A stretch of 64,000 bases of DNA from Anaerolineales bacterium UBA5195 (GTDB taxonomy: Bacteria; Chloroflexota; Anaerolineae; Anaerolineales; Villigracilaceae). The stretch is from NCBI GenBank assembly GCA_002412925.1, contig DHVZ01000095.1, positions 1 through 64,000 on the forward strand, read 5' to 3'. Under the pieces are notes generated by a model, which saw only the letters and a program-made list of their open reading frames with translations, had not been told where the DNA came from and did no database searches. The position numbers and the translations under genes are program-made. This document shows positions 24,403 through 32,744 of the stretch, one piece after another; position 1 is the stretch's first letter, and every line of letters begins with the position of its first letter.

Positions 24403-24890
24403 TGGCTGGCCTCCAAAATCGATAGGTTTGTATGAGCAGCTTCCAGCGCTTGCTGCGCACTACTCAGGTTGGCGGGGGTGGGCGCGGAAACCCAGATCAG
24501 CGCGGACTGCGCCGCGCCCAGGGTCGCGCTGGCCGCGTTCAGCGCCAGTTCCCTGGCAGGCACGGCAGCCGGGGTGGCGGCGGTCTGATCAATCTCTTGC
24601 AAGACTTGCAGGGTCTCGTTGAGCACCTTCTGCCCATCGCTGGATTGGCTGAACAAGTCGCCCCCGTAATCGTTCGAGAGCACCCTGGCGATCCGGCCAT
24701 CCAGTTCGGCGAGCCGGGTGTGCCAGTCCACCAGCGAACGGCGGTAGTCTTCCACCGCCTTGATATCCGGCAAGAGCAGCAGCGGGCGGCCATCCCTGTC
24801 CCTGGGTGAAATGCCAAGACCCAGGCTGAAGACAATCACCAGCAGGCTGAGAATCCAAACCCATTTGGGAATCGTGATTTCAGCCTTCAT
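24384..24890 (-). CDS. Membrane-anchored helical protein
   Basis: 168 residues starting MKAEITIPKWVWILSLLVIV: one N-terminal transmembrane helix, then an exported or periplasm-like all-helical domain (LAELDGRIARVLSNDYGG, LNAASATLGAAQSALIWV, SSAQQALEAAHTNLSIL). The family is unknown. It overlaps SSB upstream (ATGA) and the coiled-coil gene downstream, so it belongs to the same translated unit. Confidence 0.6.
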   Translation of the reverse strand: MKAEITIPKWVWILSLLVIVFSLGLGISPRDRDGRPLLLLPDIKAVEDYRRSLVDWHTRLAELDGRIARVLSNDYGGDLFSQSSDGQKVLNETLQVLQEIDQTAATPAAVPARELALNAASATLGAAQSALIWVSAPTPANLSSAQQALEAAHTNLSILEASQWMETK

Positions 24891-25315
24891 GCCTGTGCAT
24901 CCACCGGCTGGCTGACCGGATAACAGTCTTCGACCGGGTCGAGCCGGGGTCGTTTTTTCCCAACCGCCGCCATCTCAGCCAGGCGCTTGGCCCCGCGTTC
25001 CCAGGTGATCTTGCGGATGTAATCGACATCTTCGGCGGCGACTTCCACCGAAACGCCTTCATCCGGGATGCGCCGGATTTGCAGATGGCCTTCGACCTCG
25101 ATCCGGCTGCCCTTCTGGAGATGGGCTTCGGCTTCTTCGGCCAGCAGGCCGTAGAACATGACCCGCAGACCGCGCACCTCCCCTGCCCCAGACGAATTAT
25201 TGATCATCATGTAGACCCGCAGGAACGGGATGGCCCGGCCATCCTTTTGGATGACATCGTAATAAATATCACCGGTCAGGTCGCCTTGCACCGAGACACG
25301 ATTATTGCGGGCCAT
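24887..25315 (-). CDS. ssb: Single-stranded DNA-binding protein (SSB-like)
   Basis: 142 residues starting MARNNRVSVQGDLTGDIYYD. An OB-fold pattern is seen: NRVSVQGDLTGDI, PFLRVYMMINNS, LRVMFYGLLAEEAEAHLQKG, SRIEVEGHLQIRR, VEVAAEDVDYIRK. Plasmid-borne SSBs coat single-stranded DNA during transfer and replication. A short basic C-terminal tail (GKKRPRLDPVEDCYP) replaces the usual acidic tip. The start lies inside the end of the upstream 64-aa gene. Confidence 0.75.
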   Translation of the reverse strand: MARNNRVSVQGDLTGDIYYDVIQKDGRAIPFLRVYMMINNSSGAGEVRGLRVMFYGLLAEEAEAHLQKGSRIEVEGHLQIRRIPDEGVSVEVAAEDVDYIRKITWERGAKRLAEMAAVGKKRPRLDPVEDCYPVSQPVDAQA

Positions 25316-25496
25316 GCGCACCGGCCTTCTGGTTTTCGTGAATGATGGCAATCGTGGGGACGATCTCCGCGACCGTGCTCCAGCGGTATTCCAGGAGCTT
25401 ATTCTGAGCCACATCAACATAGACAACCACACAGGGCAGGTCGCCCGGAATTTCGGGCAGAACGGTCTTCTTGGGCAGTGAGAACGGTTCAGGCAT
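25302..25496 (-). CDS. Small protein upstream of SSB, 64 aa
   Basis: Starts MPEPFSLPKKTVLPEIPGD, with CTGGAGAAAGCCAGC upstream. It is short and beta-rich (CVVVYVDVAQNKLLEYRW). The family is unknown. It overlaps the SSB start by 14 bp, so it probably couples SSB translation. Confidence 0.55.
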   Translation of the reverse strand: MPEPFSLPKKTVLPEIPGDLPCVVVYVDVAQNKLLEYRWSTVAEIVPTIAIIHENQKAGAHGPQ

Positions 25497-25522
25497 GCTG
25501 GCTTTCTCCAGGGGGAATAAAA

Positions 25523-25551
25523 AAAAGCGCTCCCGGGAAGGGAACGCTTTT
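25523..25551 (-). terminator. Rho-independent terminator
   Basis: AAAAGCG-TTCCC...GGGA-GCGCTTTTTTTT on the minus strand: a GC-rich stem followed by a run of T. It follows the 25629-26066 gene and precedes the SSB unit. Confidence 0.75.
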
Positions 25552-25628
25552 GGGTGCAGCCGAGCAATAGATACATCTATCCCTGGGAACGCAACACTTC
25601 GCCAAGTATACAGGCAGATCTGAGGCTG

Positions 25629-26066
25629 TCAAGGGCGAGTTTTTTGCTGCTCGTCTGCGCGCGTGATCTCCTCGACCAGGGCGCGCACCTGGGCTTTGCC
25701 CAGATGCTTGACGATCAAGACCGCGAGCTTCCCAGGTTGCAGGAGCAGGGCGATCAGCCAGTTCTGGTCGCGGGGTTCGAAAACCTGCAGGTGGGTGACC
25801 CAGGGCCGGGTTTGTCCCGCAAAGGTTTTCAGCGAGCCTTGCGCCAACGCCGAGAAGCCGTTTGGGTAACGCTTCAGTTCTTCGTAGGCGATTTTGGCTG
25901 CCTCGCCAGTCAGGTAGACCGGGTGGCATTCACCTGTGTGAAGAGGCCCGCTCAATAAGGTGGCAACTACGTACGGCACCTGGAAGCCACCGAATTCGAT
26001 CAACTCCGGGGCGGCCCCGGGTTCAACTGCGAGGATACCGGAAAGGGAGAAGGCGTTTTGGCTCAT
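25629..26066 (-). CDS. Hypothetical protein, possible OB-fold
   Basis: 145 residues starting MSQNAFSLSGILAVEPGAAP. The beta-rich first 95 residues (GFQVPYVVATLLSG, ECHPVYLTGEAAKIAYEELK, FALAQ-like turn, PWVTHLQVFEP) could be a second OB domain, with a helical C-terminal arm (KAQVRALVEEITRADEQQK). This is only a suggestion; no family is recognised. Its transcript ends in the terminator at 25523. Confidence 0.5.
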   Translation of the reverse strand: MSQNAFSLSGILAVEPGAAPELIEFGGFQVPYVVATLLSGPLHTGECHPVYLTGEAAKIAYEELKRYPNGFSALAQGSLKTFAGQTRPWVTHLQVFEPRDQNWLIALLLQPGKLAVLIVKHLGKAQVRALVEEITRADEQQKTRP

Positions 26067-26137
26067 AGTAGTTAGTTTTGGAAGAGATACCCTGTCCTTC
26101 TAGAATGTGACTTGGATTTTCTCAAGTCCGCTTTTCT

Positions 26138-26171
26138 GGATACCAGAAATTCGGTTGAATTTCTGGTATCC
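26138..26171 (-). terminator. Perfect 14-bp hairpin after the parM-like operon
   Basis: GGATACCAGAAATT and AATTTCTGGTATCC with a 6-nt loop begin 1 bp after the stop at 26173. There is no U-tract, so it may be a transcript-protecting end, an operator, or a terminator of another type. Confidence 0.5.
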
Positions 26172-26172
26172 A

Positions 26173-26409
26173 TTATTTCAAGAACTCATCCGCAGCGGCG
26201 GCCAGTTCGTCGTCCAGGTTTTCATCGGCAATTGCAGCCGTGCGCATGCCACCGGCTCGCAAAGCAGCCTTGAACGCCAGCGCCCGTCTGCGTTTGGGGA
26301 TGGCTGCCAGGAACTGGATCAGGTCATCATCCTCGCCCACTCGCAGACGCAGGTGAATCTGGCAATCCCAGGTCTCGGTTGTGACCTTCGGACGCCCGCG
26401 GCTCGCCAT
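26173..26409 (-). CDS. Small protein coupled to ParM (ParR-like adaptor candidate)
   Basis: 78 residues starting MASRGRPKVTTETWDCQIHL. It has a basic start, a strand (TWDCQIHLRLRV) followed by two helices, and an acidic tail: the general pattern of small DNA-binding adaptors that link a centromere to a ParM filament. Its ATG shares a base with the ParM stop (TAATG). ParR is normally the gene directly after parM, which fits, but no clear ribbon-helix-helix motif is visible. Confidence 0.5.
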   Translation of the reverse strand: MASRGRPKVTTETWDCQIHLRLRVGEDDDLIQFLAAIPKRRRALAFKAALRAGGMRTAAIADENLDDELAAAADEFLK

Positions 26410-27401
26410 TACTTGGCCTTGCGCATCTGCTGGAGCAAAGTCAGGCGGTACAGCCCGCGCGCGATGGCCTGCACCGGTTCATCGGGCAGATAGGCCCGGC
26501 CATTGAAGCGGTGTGGCAGCGTATCTTTGAGCAAGATCGCCCCACCGCCCATGATCAGCACCGCCGCGAAACGCTTCCAGGCCGTGCCCCACTGCTTTTC
26601 AATCACGCCCATCACTTCCCGTTCCCAGATCGGCAGGGCTTCGCGGAGCTCCAACTGCCCGGCGCGCAGCTGCATATCCATTTCGCCGAGAGAATACAGG
26701 CGCTGCCCATTGACGATCTCCAGCAGGCGGCGCACCCCGGAGGCCGCGCCGGAGGTGAAGCGCTGGACGATCTCACGATTGCGTACCACCATCAATTCCA
26801 CCGTCCCAAAGCCAATCGTGATGATCCCGACTTCATTGTTGAAAGCTCCCTTGCGCGCGGGGATAAAGTGGCCTTCGGCATCCAGGAGATAATCAAACAG
26901 CCCACCCGTCACCTGGCTGGCCGCTTTCACTTCGGCAATCTCCACGCTGTAGGGCTCGCCATCCGCCGTCCAGGTGTGCATCCCGCGCAGCCAGCGCTTG
27001 ACGTTCTCGATATTCTGCTCAGCCTGGTCACCCGTCAGCACTTCGTTCGGCAAGCCCACCACCACCGCAAGTGGGGCATTGAACTTGCCGTAGCGCTGCT
27101 GGTAGCGGGTCAGGCTACCGTGCAGGAGCGCCTTCATTTCGGGCGTGCCATTGAAGCGATCCACATCCAGGTTCTCGACCGGGCGGCCAAAGTCATGCGC
27201 GCCTGCGCCCACGTAGAATGAGCCGCTTTCATTGTGGATGGCCAGAGGCGCCTTGGATTTGCGCAGGCCCAGGGTGGAAAGTACTTTCTGCGTGCCGTTG
27301 GTGGCAGCCTGTGAAACGAACTCCAAACCGCCAGTCGCGCCGTACAGTTTGAAGGCGCCGTTTCCAGCGTCGATCCCGAGAGGGGTCAGGTTGGTTTCCA
27401 T
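26409..27401 (-). CDS. parM: ParM/StbA-type actin-like segregation ATPase
   Basis: 330 residues starting METNLTPLGIDAG (AAGGAGAAATTAC before ATG; longer starts rejected). Actin-family motifs: phosphate 1 PLGIDAGNGAFKLYG, phosphate 2 IITIGFGTVELMVV, adenosine-binding VLIMGGGAILL. Such proteins form filaments that push plasmid copies apart. This implies that the element has, or had, an extrachromosomal phase. Direct repeats lie upstream (27495-27571), as in ParM systems. Confidence 0.8.
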   Translation of the reverse strand: METNLTPLGIDAGNGAFKLYGATGGLEFVSQAATNGTQKVLSTLGLRKSKAPLAIHNESGSFYVGAGAHDFGRPVENLDVDRFNGTPEMKALLHGSLTRYQQRYGKFNAPLAVVVGLPNEVLTGDQAEQNIENVKRWLRGMHTWTADGEPYSVEIAEVKAASQVTGGLFDYLLDAEGHFIPARKGAFNNEVGIITIGFGTVELMVVRNREIVQRFTSGAASGVRRLLEIVNGQRLYSLGEMDMQLRAGQLELREALPIWEREVMGVIEKQWGTAWKRFAAVLIMGGGAILLKDTLPHRFNGRAYLPDEPVQAIARGLYRLTLLQQMRKAK

Positions 27402-27480
27402 GTAATTTCTCCTTTTTCTAATTCGGGGCAATCCCGTAAATTCGTAAGTTCGGCAAGCCAAATGACTGGGTGGATGTTTT

Positions 27481-28845
27481 TTATGCAGTTAGTCGGTTTG
27501 TCGGGTTTGTCAAGCTGGTTTGTCGGGTTTGTACGGGGTTTGTCAGGGTTTGTCGGGCTTGTCGGTTTGTCAGCAAATCTACCAGTTTGGGTGTTATGTA
27601 GACACTGTTCGCCCGCTGCGGATCGTTGGCCGCCCAACCGCGCAGCTTCCAATCATCCTGGAGCCGCCGCGCTTCCCGCTGGCCCATATCCCAGCCCATC
27701 AAAACTTCCAAACTGATTTTTCCTTCCGTTTCGGAGAAAGCCCGTTCGGCAATCAACTTCTCGTCCGGTGTCAGTCCATCCGCGCTTTGCGCCCCGACCA
27801 TCAGGTGGGATTTATCCAGGTAAAAAGCCTGGATCTGTCCCCAGCGATTCGTGATCGCCCGACCCGGGGTCCGTTCCGAAATCTGGGCCGCGGCAGCCAC
27901 ACCGACGTTGCGGGCCACGTTCTCGCTGTTGACCTTGTGGGCAATCATCACGCCCACCTCATCCCGCACAGCCCCAATCACTTCCTTACTGAAATCCTGC
28001 GCACTTAAAAGCAGCGTGATCCCAAACTTGCGCCCGCGGCTGGCCAGCTCAACCGCCAGTTTCCCGAGCTTCCCATCCGGGCCACCGGTCTTGGTCACTG
28101 CACTGTTGAACTCGTCCAGGGCTACCAGCACCCGTTTAAGGGGCTCCTGCCCACTGGCCAGCGCCCACTGGTTGTATTCCTCGATCTTTTCCGGGAAGTT
28201 GGCCGCGCGTTTGTACAAGATCGCCCGGTGTTCCAATTCGCCCAGCGCTACCTGCAGCGCCCCGATAAACTCATCGGTCGTCCCGGCCAGTGGGGTCATC
28301 AGCGCCGGGTGCTCGACCAGCATCGGAAAAGTCGTCCCGTCCAGATCGGCCAGGATCAGGCTGAAATCCTGCCGGATGGCCTGGTAGACCAGTGAGCGGG
28401 TCGTGATCGATTTTCCCGATCCGGTGTAACCCACCACAATAATGTGTTTCAGATCGCCCCATTTTCCGCCTGCCGTCTGTCCATCTGGCCGCAGGCCAAT
28501 CAAGGCCCGGCCCGAGGGTAAATTGGCGGGCAGGTCAATCAGCCTGGGGAGGCGTTTGGCCGGGGTCAGGATGACCGCAATCCGAAAACCGGTCGAGTTG
28601 CCCCAGTAAACCCGCGGCCCACCCAGGGCGCTCGAAATCTGATGTGTGGCGCGCTCGAACGGTTCAGGCTTGGGAATACGCCCGGCATCCAGGACTGCGT
28701 AGAAAATCACATCGTTCTGCGGCGTGCCGCGCAGAACCCAGCCCTGAACGTACTCTGAGCTGGTGCCCGGGCGGCTGTCCAGCACCTGGCTGATCACCGC
28801 CTGAACCTGCTGCGCAACCGGGAGATAACGTTGTAGATCAATCAT
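27481..28845 (-). CDS. FtsK/SpoIIIE-type DNA motor (coupling-protein candidate)
   Basis: 454 residues starting MIDLQRYLPVAQQ (GGAGGTGCAGA before ATG). P-loop VVGYTGSGKS, Walker B VLVALDEFNS, and TLLLSAQDFSKEV as the sensor-like strand place it in the FtsK-HerA superfamily, as in the single-protein transfer motors and T4SS coupling proteins of mobile elements. The last about 30 residues (TNRQARQTLTNPVQTRQTS...) are low-complexity because the DNA there is a repeat array. The end overlaps no gene; the start overlaps the upstream lipoprotein gene by 8 bp. Confidence 0.75.
   Translation of the reverse strand: MIDLQRYLPVAQQVQAVISQVLDSRPGTSSEYVQGWVLRGTPQNDVIFYAVLDAGRIPKPEPFERATHQISSALGGPRVYWGNSTGFRIAVILTPAKRLPRLIDLPANLPSGRALIGLRPDGQTAGGKWGDLKHIIVVGYTGSGKSITTRSLVYQAIRQDFSLILADLDGTTFPMLVEHPALMTPLAGTTDEFIGALQVALGELEHRAILYKRAANFPEKIEEYNQWALASGQEPLKRVLVALDEFNSAVTKTGGPDGKLGKLAVELASRGRKFGITLLLSAQDFSKEVIGAVRDEVGVMIAHKVNSENVARNVGVAAAAQISERTPGRAITNRWGQIQAFYLDKSHLMVGAQSADGLTPDEKLIAERAFSETEGKISLEVLMGWDMGQREARRLQDDWKLRGWAANDPQRANSVYITPKLVDLLTNRQARQTLTNPVQTRQTSLTNPTNRLTA
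27495..27571. repeat. GGTTTGTC direct repeats (parC-like centromere candidate)
   Basis: Eight copies of GGTTTGTC or a one-base variant start at 27495, 27504, 27517, 27526, 27537, 27547, 27556 and 27564, so about one per helical turn. They lie about 95-170 bp upstream of parM and inside the end of the motor gene. ParM-type systems keep their centromere as roughly 10-bp direct repeats just upstream of parM. Confidence 0.6.
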
Positions 28846-29836
28846 TCTGCACCTCCTGTGCCATCTGACCCTGGATATCGGCATCCCACTGCGAGATGAT
28901 CCCGGTCTCACTGGGCTGAATCACCTGGATGTTGACGGCGGGTTTTTGCGCCATCCCACCTGTCAGCCCAACCGCCTGACGCTGGTAGCCGGGTGGCAGC
29001 GCCCGCACCGCTTCGACAATTTTCGTCTCGTGCGCTATTTGTCTTTGCACCTCATCCGAGACACCCAACGCCGGGGCCGTGACCTCGTTTTTCTGGCTGA
29101 AATCCAACACCGGACCAAACATCAAATCCGGTTGGAGCGCGCGCTGATTGATCATGATCATCCGCACACGACCGTTCTCATCGCTGATCACGCCAATCTG
29201 GCTCTTTTTCCAGATCACAAAGACGGCCACGATCAGCACCACCAGGGCGAATAACCACCCACCCCAGGCCGAGACCCACATCGTCGCCTGGGTTTTTTGC
29301 AGTTCAATCTGCGTTTTCTGGCTCTCCGCGTAGACGGCTGTTTGTTTGGCCCAGATCAGCGGCGCTTCCTGCGTTTTCTGTTCAGCCACGGCGGTCGCTT
29401 TGGCTTCCACGGTTGCGGTTAGCCCGATGACCGCCATCTGGGTGGCCGTGGCATGCTGTTCGCTGGCTGCCTGGGTCGCGGTTCCCTGGGCCCGGGCTGT
29501 CGCTGTGTCAAAGGCATGTGCCGCGGCAACTGTGACCGAGAAGGCTTGCTGGGTGGCAGATTCGGCTCGCTGGGTCGAGTTGGCATTGTCCTCGTAGCGC
29601 GCCTGGGTAGCCGTTGCATCGACAACCTGCTGGGTGGCGGTCATCCTCGCCCCGGTTTCGATCCGCTGGTTATTCACAGCCTGCTCAGTCAGCCGCAGAT
29701 ACATATCCTGCTGGATCAGCGCGATGGCTGCATTCGCCGCCCCGACCACCGCGGTTGGAGTAGGGGTCATCTCACTGCCAGAACAGGCTGTTAGCAATAG
29801 CATCAAAAGCAGGCTAAAAAGTGATCGTCGGTTCAT
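28838..29836 (-). CDS. Lipoprotein with Ala/Thr/Gln-rich coiled region and transmembrane helix
   Basis: 332 residues. A lipoprotein signal (FSLLLMLLLTACSG, lipobox LTAC) gives a membrane-anchored N terminus. Residues about 40-180 are a long helical stretch rich in ATQ and AQA words. A second transmembrane helix (WLFALVVLIVAVFVIWKK) lies at about 200-218, and a cytosolic-type tail follows. The family is unknown; topology suits a structural component of a cell-envelope-spanning transfer machine. Confidence 0.6.
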   Translation of the reverse strand: MNRRSLFSLLLMLLLTACSGSEMTPTPTAVVGAANAAIALIQQDMYLRLTEQAVNNQRIETGARMTATQQVVDATATQARYEDNANSTQRAESATQQAFSVTVAAAHAFDTATARAQGTATQAASEQHATATQMAVIGLTATVEAKATAVAEQKTQEAPLIWAKQTAVYAESQKTQIELQKTQATMWVSAWGGWLFALVVLIVAVFVIWKKSQIGVISDENGRVRMIMINQRALQPDLMFGPVLDFSQKNEVTAPALGVSDEVQRQIAHETKIVEAVRALPPGYQRQAVGLTGGMAQKPAVNIQVIQPSETGIISQWDADIQGQMAQEVQND

Positions 29837-30269
29837 CGTCTGCCTCCGTTGTCACTCGGATATTTTGAGCCGGTCTCCCAGATCCACCGCCCATCTGCTG
29901 CATCAACATCAGCCGGTACAATTCCGTTTCACTCATCACCTTTGGCTGGCGCGGCTGACCCCAATAGGCATTCGGCCCGCTTTTCCACTGGCGCTGCTCG
30001 GCATTTTGCAGCCGCAGTTGTTTGCGCGCCCAGACAAACAGTGCAGTTGCGCCTGTTATCACCACACTGCTGATCAGCGTGCCAACAATTGCCTTCACGA
30101 TCCACTGCCCAGCGATCATGACTGGCGCGGGAGCTTCGGTTCCGGCAATCGTCGCGTTCAGCGAAGCCACGGCTAAATCGACCTGCATCCCGCTCCAGAG
30201 ATTCCAGAGGATGACCAGGACAACCAGCACGATTAACCCGATCAGCGGATACTCCATCTGCGTTTTCAC
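29814..30269 (-). CDS. Two-helix membrane protein
   Basis: 151 residues. The GTG at 30269 is preferred (AGGAGG 7 nt upstream; VKTQMEYPLIGLIVLVVLV). There are two transmembrane segments, at about 6-25 and 55-80, with a short extracellular loop between them and a soluble C terminus that includes MSETELYRLMLMQQMGGG. The family is unknown. It overlaps the lipoprotein start by 23 bp. Confidence 0.55.
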   Translation of the reverse strand: MKTQMEYPLIGLIVLVVLVILWNLWSGMQVDLAVASLNATIAGTEAPAPVMIAGQWIVKAIVGTLISSVVITGATALFVWARKQLRLQNAEQRQWKSGPNAYWGQPRQPKVMSETELYRLMLMQQMGGGSGRPAQNIRVTTEADDEPTITF

Positions 30270-30325
30270 AATTTCACCTCCTGGTGTGTCTGCCGCCAAA
30301 CAAACGGCAGCAGACCTGTTCTCGA

Positions 30326-32278
30326 TCATTCGTTCTCTAGTGAACTGAACACATTGAGATCCCCAATCCGTTGCGCGAGCGCCCGAACACTTTCTGGAGC
30401 AAGTTCATGCATACCTGTATCAAACCAGGATGGAAGCTCCGGGGCGGGGATTTGCGAACCAGGCTGCTGGGAAGCATATTGTTGTTCGAGCAGGTGCGCC
30501 AATTCTTCAGGGGGCAAGCCAGCCAGGTGCAGGAAGATCTGATCAGGTTCATAGGCTAGATTTGTGGCGCACGTGATCGCAAAACCGATCTGATCCTCAA
30601 TCCCTTTGCCGTGCGGCGAATATGCATACAGCAGGTATGCCAGAAATTGTGGCGCTGTGGTCTTGCCGAGAATCTCATCCCATTTTTTCCGGTTTACCCG
30701 GCATCTTTGTAAGATTTCAGACAAAACCCACTGCGTAGCAGAAAAAACCCGCCCACCCGCCCGATTGGAAGTCGTCTTTGCCAGAGAAATTTCAAGTCTG
30801 CCTGGTTGGTTAGTGGGGGTATTAGGAATTAATTGGAGTTGGTTTAAGTGGTTAAAGAGGTTTAAGAGGTTTAATGGGGTGTCACTTGCCCTCGACCCTG
30901 GTGCCACTTGCCCTCGATGCTGGTGCCACTCGCCCTCGACCCTGGTGTCACTTGCCCTCGATGCTGGTGTCACTTGCCCTCGACCCTGGTGCCACTCGCC
31001 CTCGACCCTGGTGTCACTTGCCCTCGATCCTTCATCGATTTCGGGCTTTTCTGGCAAAATCGTATCGAGAAAACTGACATGGTAACGATGAGGTTTTTCA
31101 GCCCCCAGCGTTCGATCACCCAGGTTTTCATCCAATGCCATCCCTTGTACGATGGGCTTGCGCAGCCAGGAACTCAAGGTGGCTGGCATCCACTTCCCTT
31201 TCAACCCACACATCCTACCCAATGTCATTGGGGCAAGCAGCGTCGAGGTGCGCTGCTCCCGACCGTCATAGCACAAATTGCGCAAGATCGTCACCATCCA
31301 GGCCGGGCCGTGATCGAGCACGGGCAAAAGATTTAAAACAAAATGCCAGGTCAATACAACCAATCCAAAGGCTGCCATGATCCGTTGCTCCAGGCGTATA
31401 CCCAACTCCGGCTCCCAACCCAGCCACTGCACCAATTCGTTGATCGTGACACACTCGCCACCGGAATCATCCAGGTCAATCTCTGGGAAGATCTTTTCTC
31501 GGAGTTCAGCAGACGACATCTCAATCAGTGCGTTTACAGCCAGTTCTGGGGTTCCTAATTTTGCAAGCAGGTCGGTCAGGGCATAGGTCAGGCTCTTGGT
31601 ATCTGCCGGGGTCAACGGGCAAGCATCATCCGCCCAAACACTGTAAATTGTCACGCGCTGGTTATCCACCTTTTCTATCCGCCGATCCGCAAAGATGGCA
31701 ATTTCCCCCATCCGCTTCGACCAGCGCCGAAATGACCGCAGCGACATCCCAGACCATCGGGCAATCTCTCGTCCGGGTATTGGTTTTCCATGATTGAGAA
31801 ATGTAATTTGGCGCAATGCAATCACAAGCCAGGCAAGCTCCGGGCCAATTCGGGGAATATGCCGGAGAAAGTAGGCAGGGAACACAATCTTTCGGCTGGG
31901 CTTGACAACCTTCTCATACTCACTCAGCGAAATCCGCGCACGAACAATGTTGGACGCCTGTCCAGCCTCTTCTTTGACTGGAAGGTCATCATCTTTTTCA
32001 TTGTCATCAACGATGGCATTCTCTTCATATTCGCCTTGATCCACCACAAAGCGCACCTCGACACTCTGGTTGAGCATTCCAGCCAGCAAACGCGAGACGG
32101 TGGACAAAAGGCGATTGTCCAGCCAGTCGCGGGCATAATTATTTCGCGCGCCAACGGTGAAAACCCCTTCTTCCCAACCGATGAAACGTGTATCTCGCAC
32201 CCAGGTATCGAACGAGGCTCTGGGCATTTCCATCTGTAGTTGTCCGAGGACTGCTTGCCAGGCTTGTTCAGGGTTCAT
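30326..32278 (-). CDS. Replication initiator-like protein with DnaA N-terminal domain
   Basis: 650 residues. Residues about 3-80 match the DnaA_N domain I fold (QAWQAVLGQLQMEMPRASFD, VFTVGARNNYARDWLDNRLL). There is no AAA+ P-loop. The middle holds a winged-helix-like block (GREIARWSGMSLRSFRRWSK), so it looks like a plasmid Rep rather than a chromosomal DnaA. Residues about 415-465 (GSRASDTRVEGEWHQGRGQ, repeated every 22 residues) come from seven 22-bp DNA repeats inside the gene. Likely role: it binds those iterons and starts replication of the element. Confidence 0.6.
   Translation of the reverse strand: MNPEQAWQAVLGQLQMEMPRASFDTWVRDTRFIGWEEGVFTVGARNNYARDWLDNRLLSTVSRLLAGMLNQSVEVRFVVDQGEYEENAIVDDNEKDDDLPVKEEAGQASNIVRARISLSEYEKVVKPSRKIVFPAYFLRHIPRIGPELAWLVIALRQITFLNHGKPIPGREIARWSGMSLRSFRRWSKRMGEIAIFADRRIEKVDNQRVTIYSVWADDACPLTPADTKSLTYALTDLLAKLGTPELAVNALIEMSSAELREKIFPEIDLDDSGGECVTINELVQWLGWEPELGIRLEQRIMAAFGLVVLTWHFVLNLLPVLDHGPAWMVTILRNLCYDGREQRTSTLLAPMTLGRMCGLKGKWMPATLSSWLRKPIVQGMALDENLGDRTLGAEKPHRYHVSFLDTILPEKPEIDEGSRASDTRVEGEWHQGRGQVTPASRASDTRVEGEWHQHRGQVAPGSRASDTPLNLLNLFNHLNQLQLIPNTPTNQPGRLEISLAKTTSNRAGGRVFSATQWVLSEILQRCRVNRKKWDEILGKTTAPQFLAYLLYAYSPHGKGIEDQIGFAITCATNLAYEPDQIFLHLAGLPPEELAHLLEQQYASQQPGSQIPAPELPSWFDTGMHELAPESVRALAQRIGDLNVFSSLENE
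30805..30878. other. AT-rich stretch beside the 22-bp iterons
   Basis: AT-rich and asymmetric, with repeated TTTAAG/TTAAAG words (GGTTTAAGTGG, GGTTAAAGAGG, GGTTTAAGAGG, GGTTTAATGG). A DNA-unwinding element next to iterons would look like this. It still codes for the initiator's Asn/Leu-rich stretch (LLNLFNHLNQLQ). Confidence 0.45.
30879..31032. repeat. Seven tandem 22-bp iterons inside the initiator gene
   Basis: Units start at 30879, 30901, 30923, 30945, 30967, 30989 and 31011; the consensus begins GTGYCACTYGCCCTCGA and ends CCCTG or TGCTG. The unit is two helical turns long, as in classical plasmid iterons. It is not a multiple of three, so the protein repeat is 22 residues (66 bp). Confidence 0.8.
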
Positions 32279-32366
32279 AGTTCAAAATCCCATTTGAGTA
32301 TTTATCTTTTGAAAAATCGCCAGTCCAAGTTTGGTGGTATTGATGTTGGGCATTTTAGATGGCGTA

Positions 32367-32744
32367 TTACTTGACTTCATAATTTTCCTGGGCGTACTCG
32401 TCCAGGTTTCGTGCGATTGTGAGCAAAGTGAATTTCAACCGGTTTGGTAGCCGCTGATACCGTTGAGATAACTCAATACGGTCCGGCGACAAGTTAGAGA
32501 TATTGCCAATTCCATCGACGCCTGCCATCTGGAGTAGTTCCTCCGCGGGCTTCCCGGTGAGTTCTGAAAGTCGGATGGCGGTTTCCATCGTTGGTTGGCG
32601 TTCCGGGTTAATCACTAACTGCCGTACTGAGCCTGCTGAGAGGCCAGCACTTAAGGACAGCTCAGTTAAATTGGTTTCGTTTGTAGCAACATAGTCAAGT
32701 AGCCATTCTCCTAAAGGATTGGGCTTTAATTTTCTTTTTTTCAT
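32367..32744 (-). CDS. XRE-family HTH regulator at the element edge
   Basis: 125 residues starting MKKRKLKPNPLGEWLLDYV (TTGGAGGCTGAT before ATG). Helix-turn-helix: TNLTELSLSAGLSAGSVRQL then ERQPTMETAIRLSELTG, Cro/CI-like with a short helical C terminus. It is the first gene of the minus-strand series, 88 bp before the initiator, and probably represses it. Confidence 0.75.
   Translation of the reverse strand: MKKRKLKPNPLGEWLLDYVATNETNLTELSLSAGLSAGSVRQLVINPERQPTMETAIRLSELTGKPAEELLQMAGVDGIGNISNLSPDRIELSQRYQRLPNRLKFTLLTIARNLDEYAQENYEVK

Noticed and set aside
27495..27571. GGTTTGTC repeats as a CRISPR or simple microsatellite
   Set aside because: There are no spacers, and the spacing varies between 8 and 13 bp. 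Position upstream of parM gives a better explanation.
30879..31032. Short regular repeats that could suggest a CRISPR array
   Set aside because: The units are directly tandem with no unique spacers and lie in a coding gene; they fit iterons.
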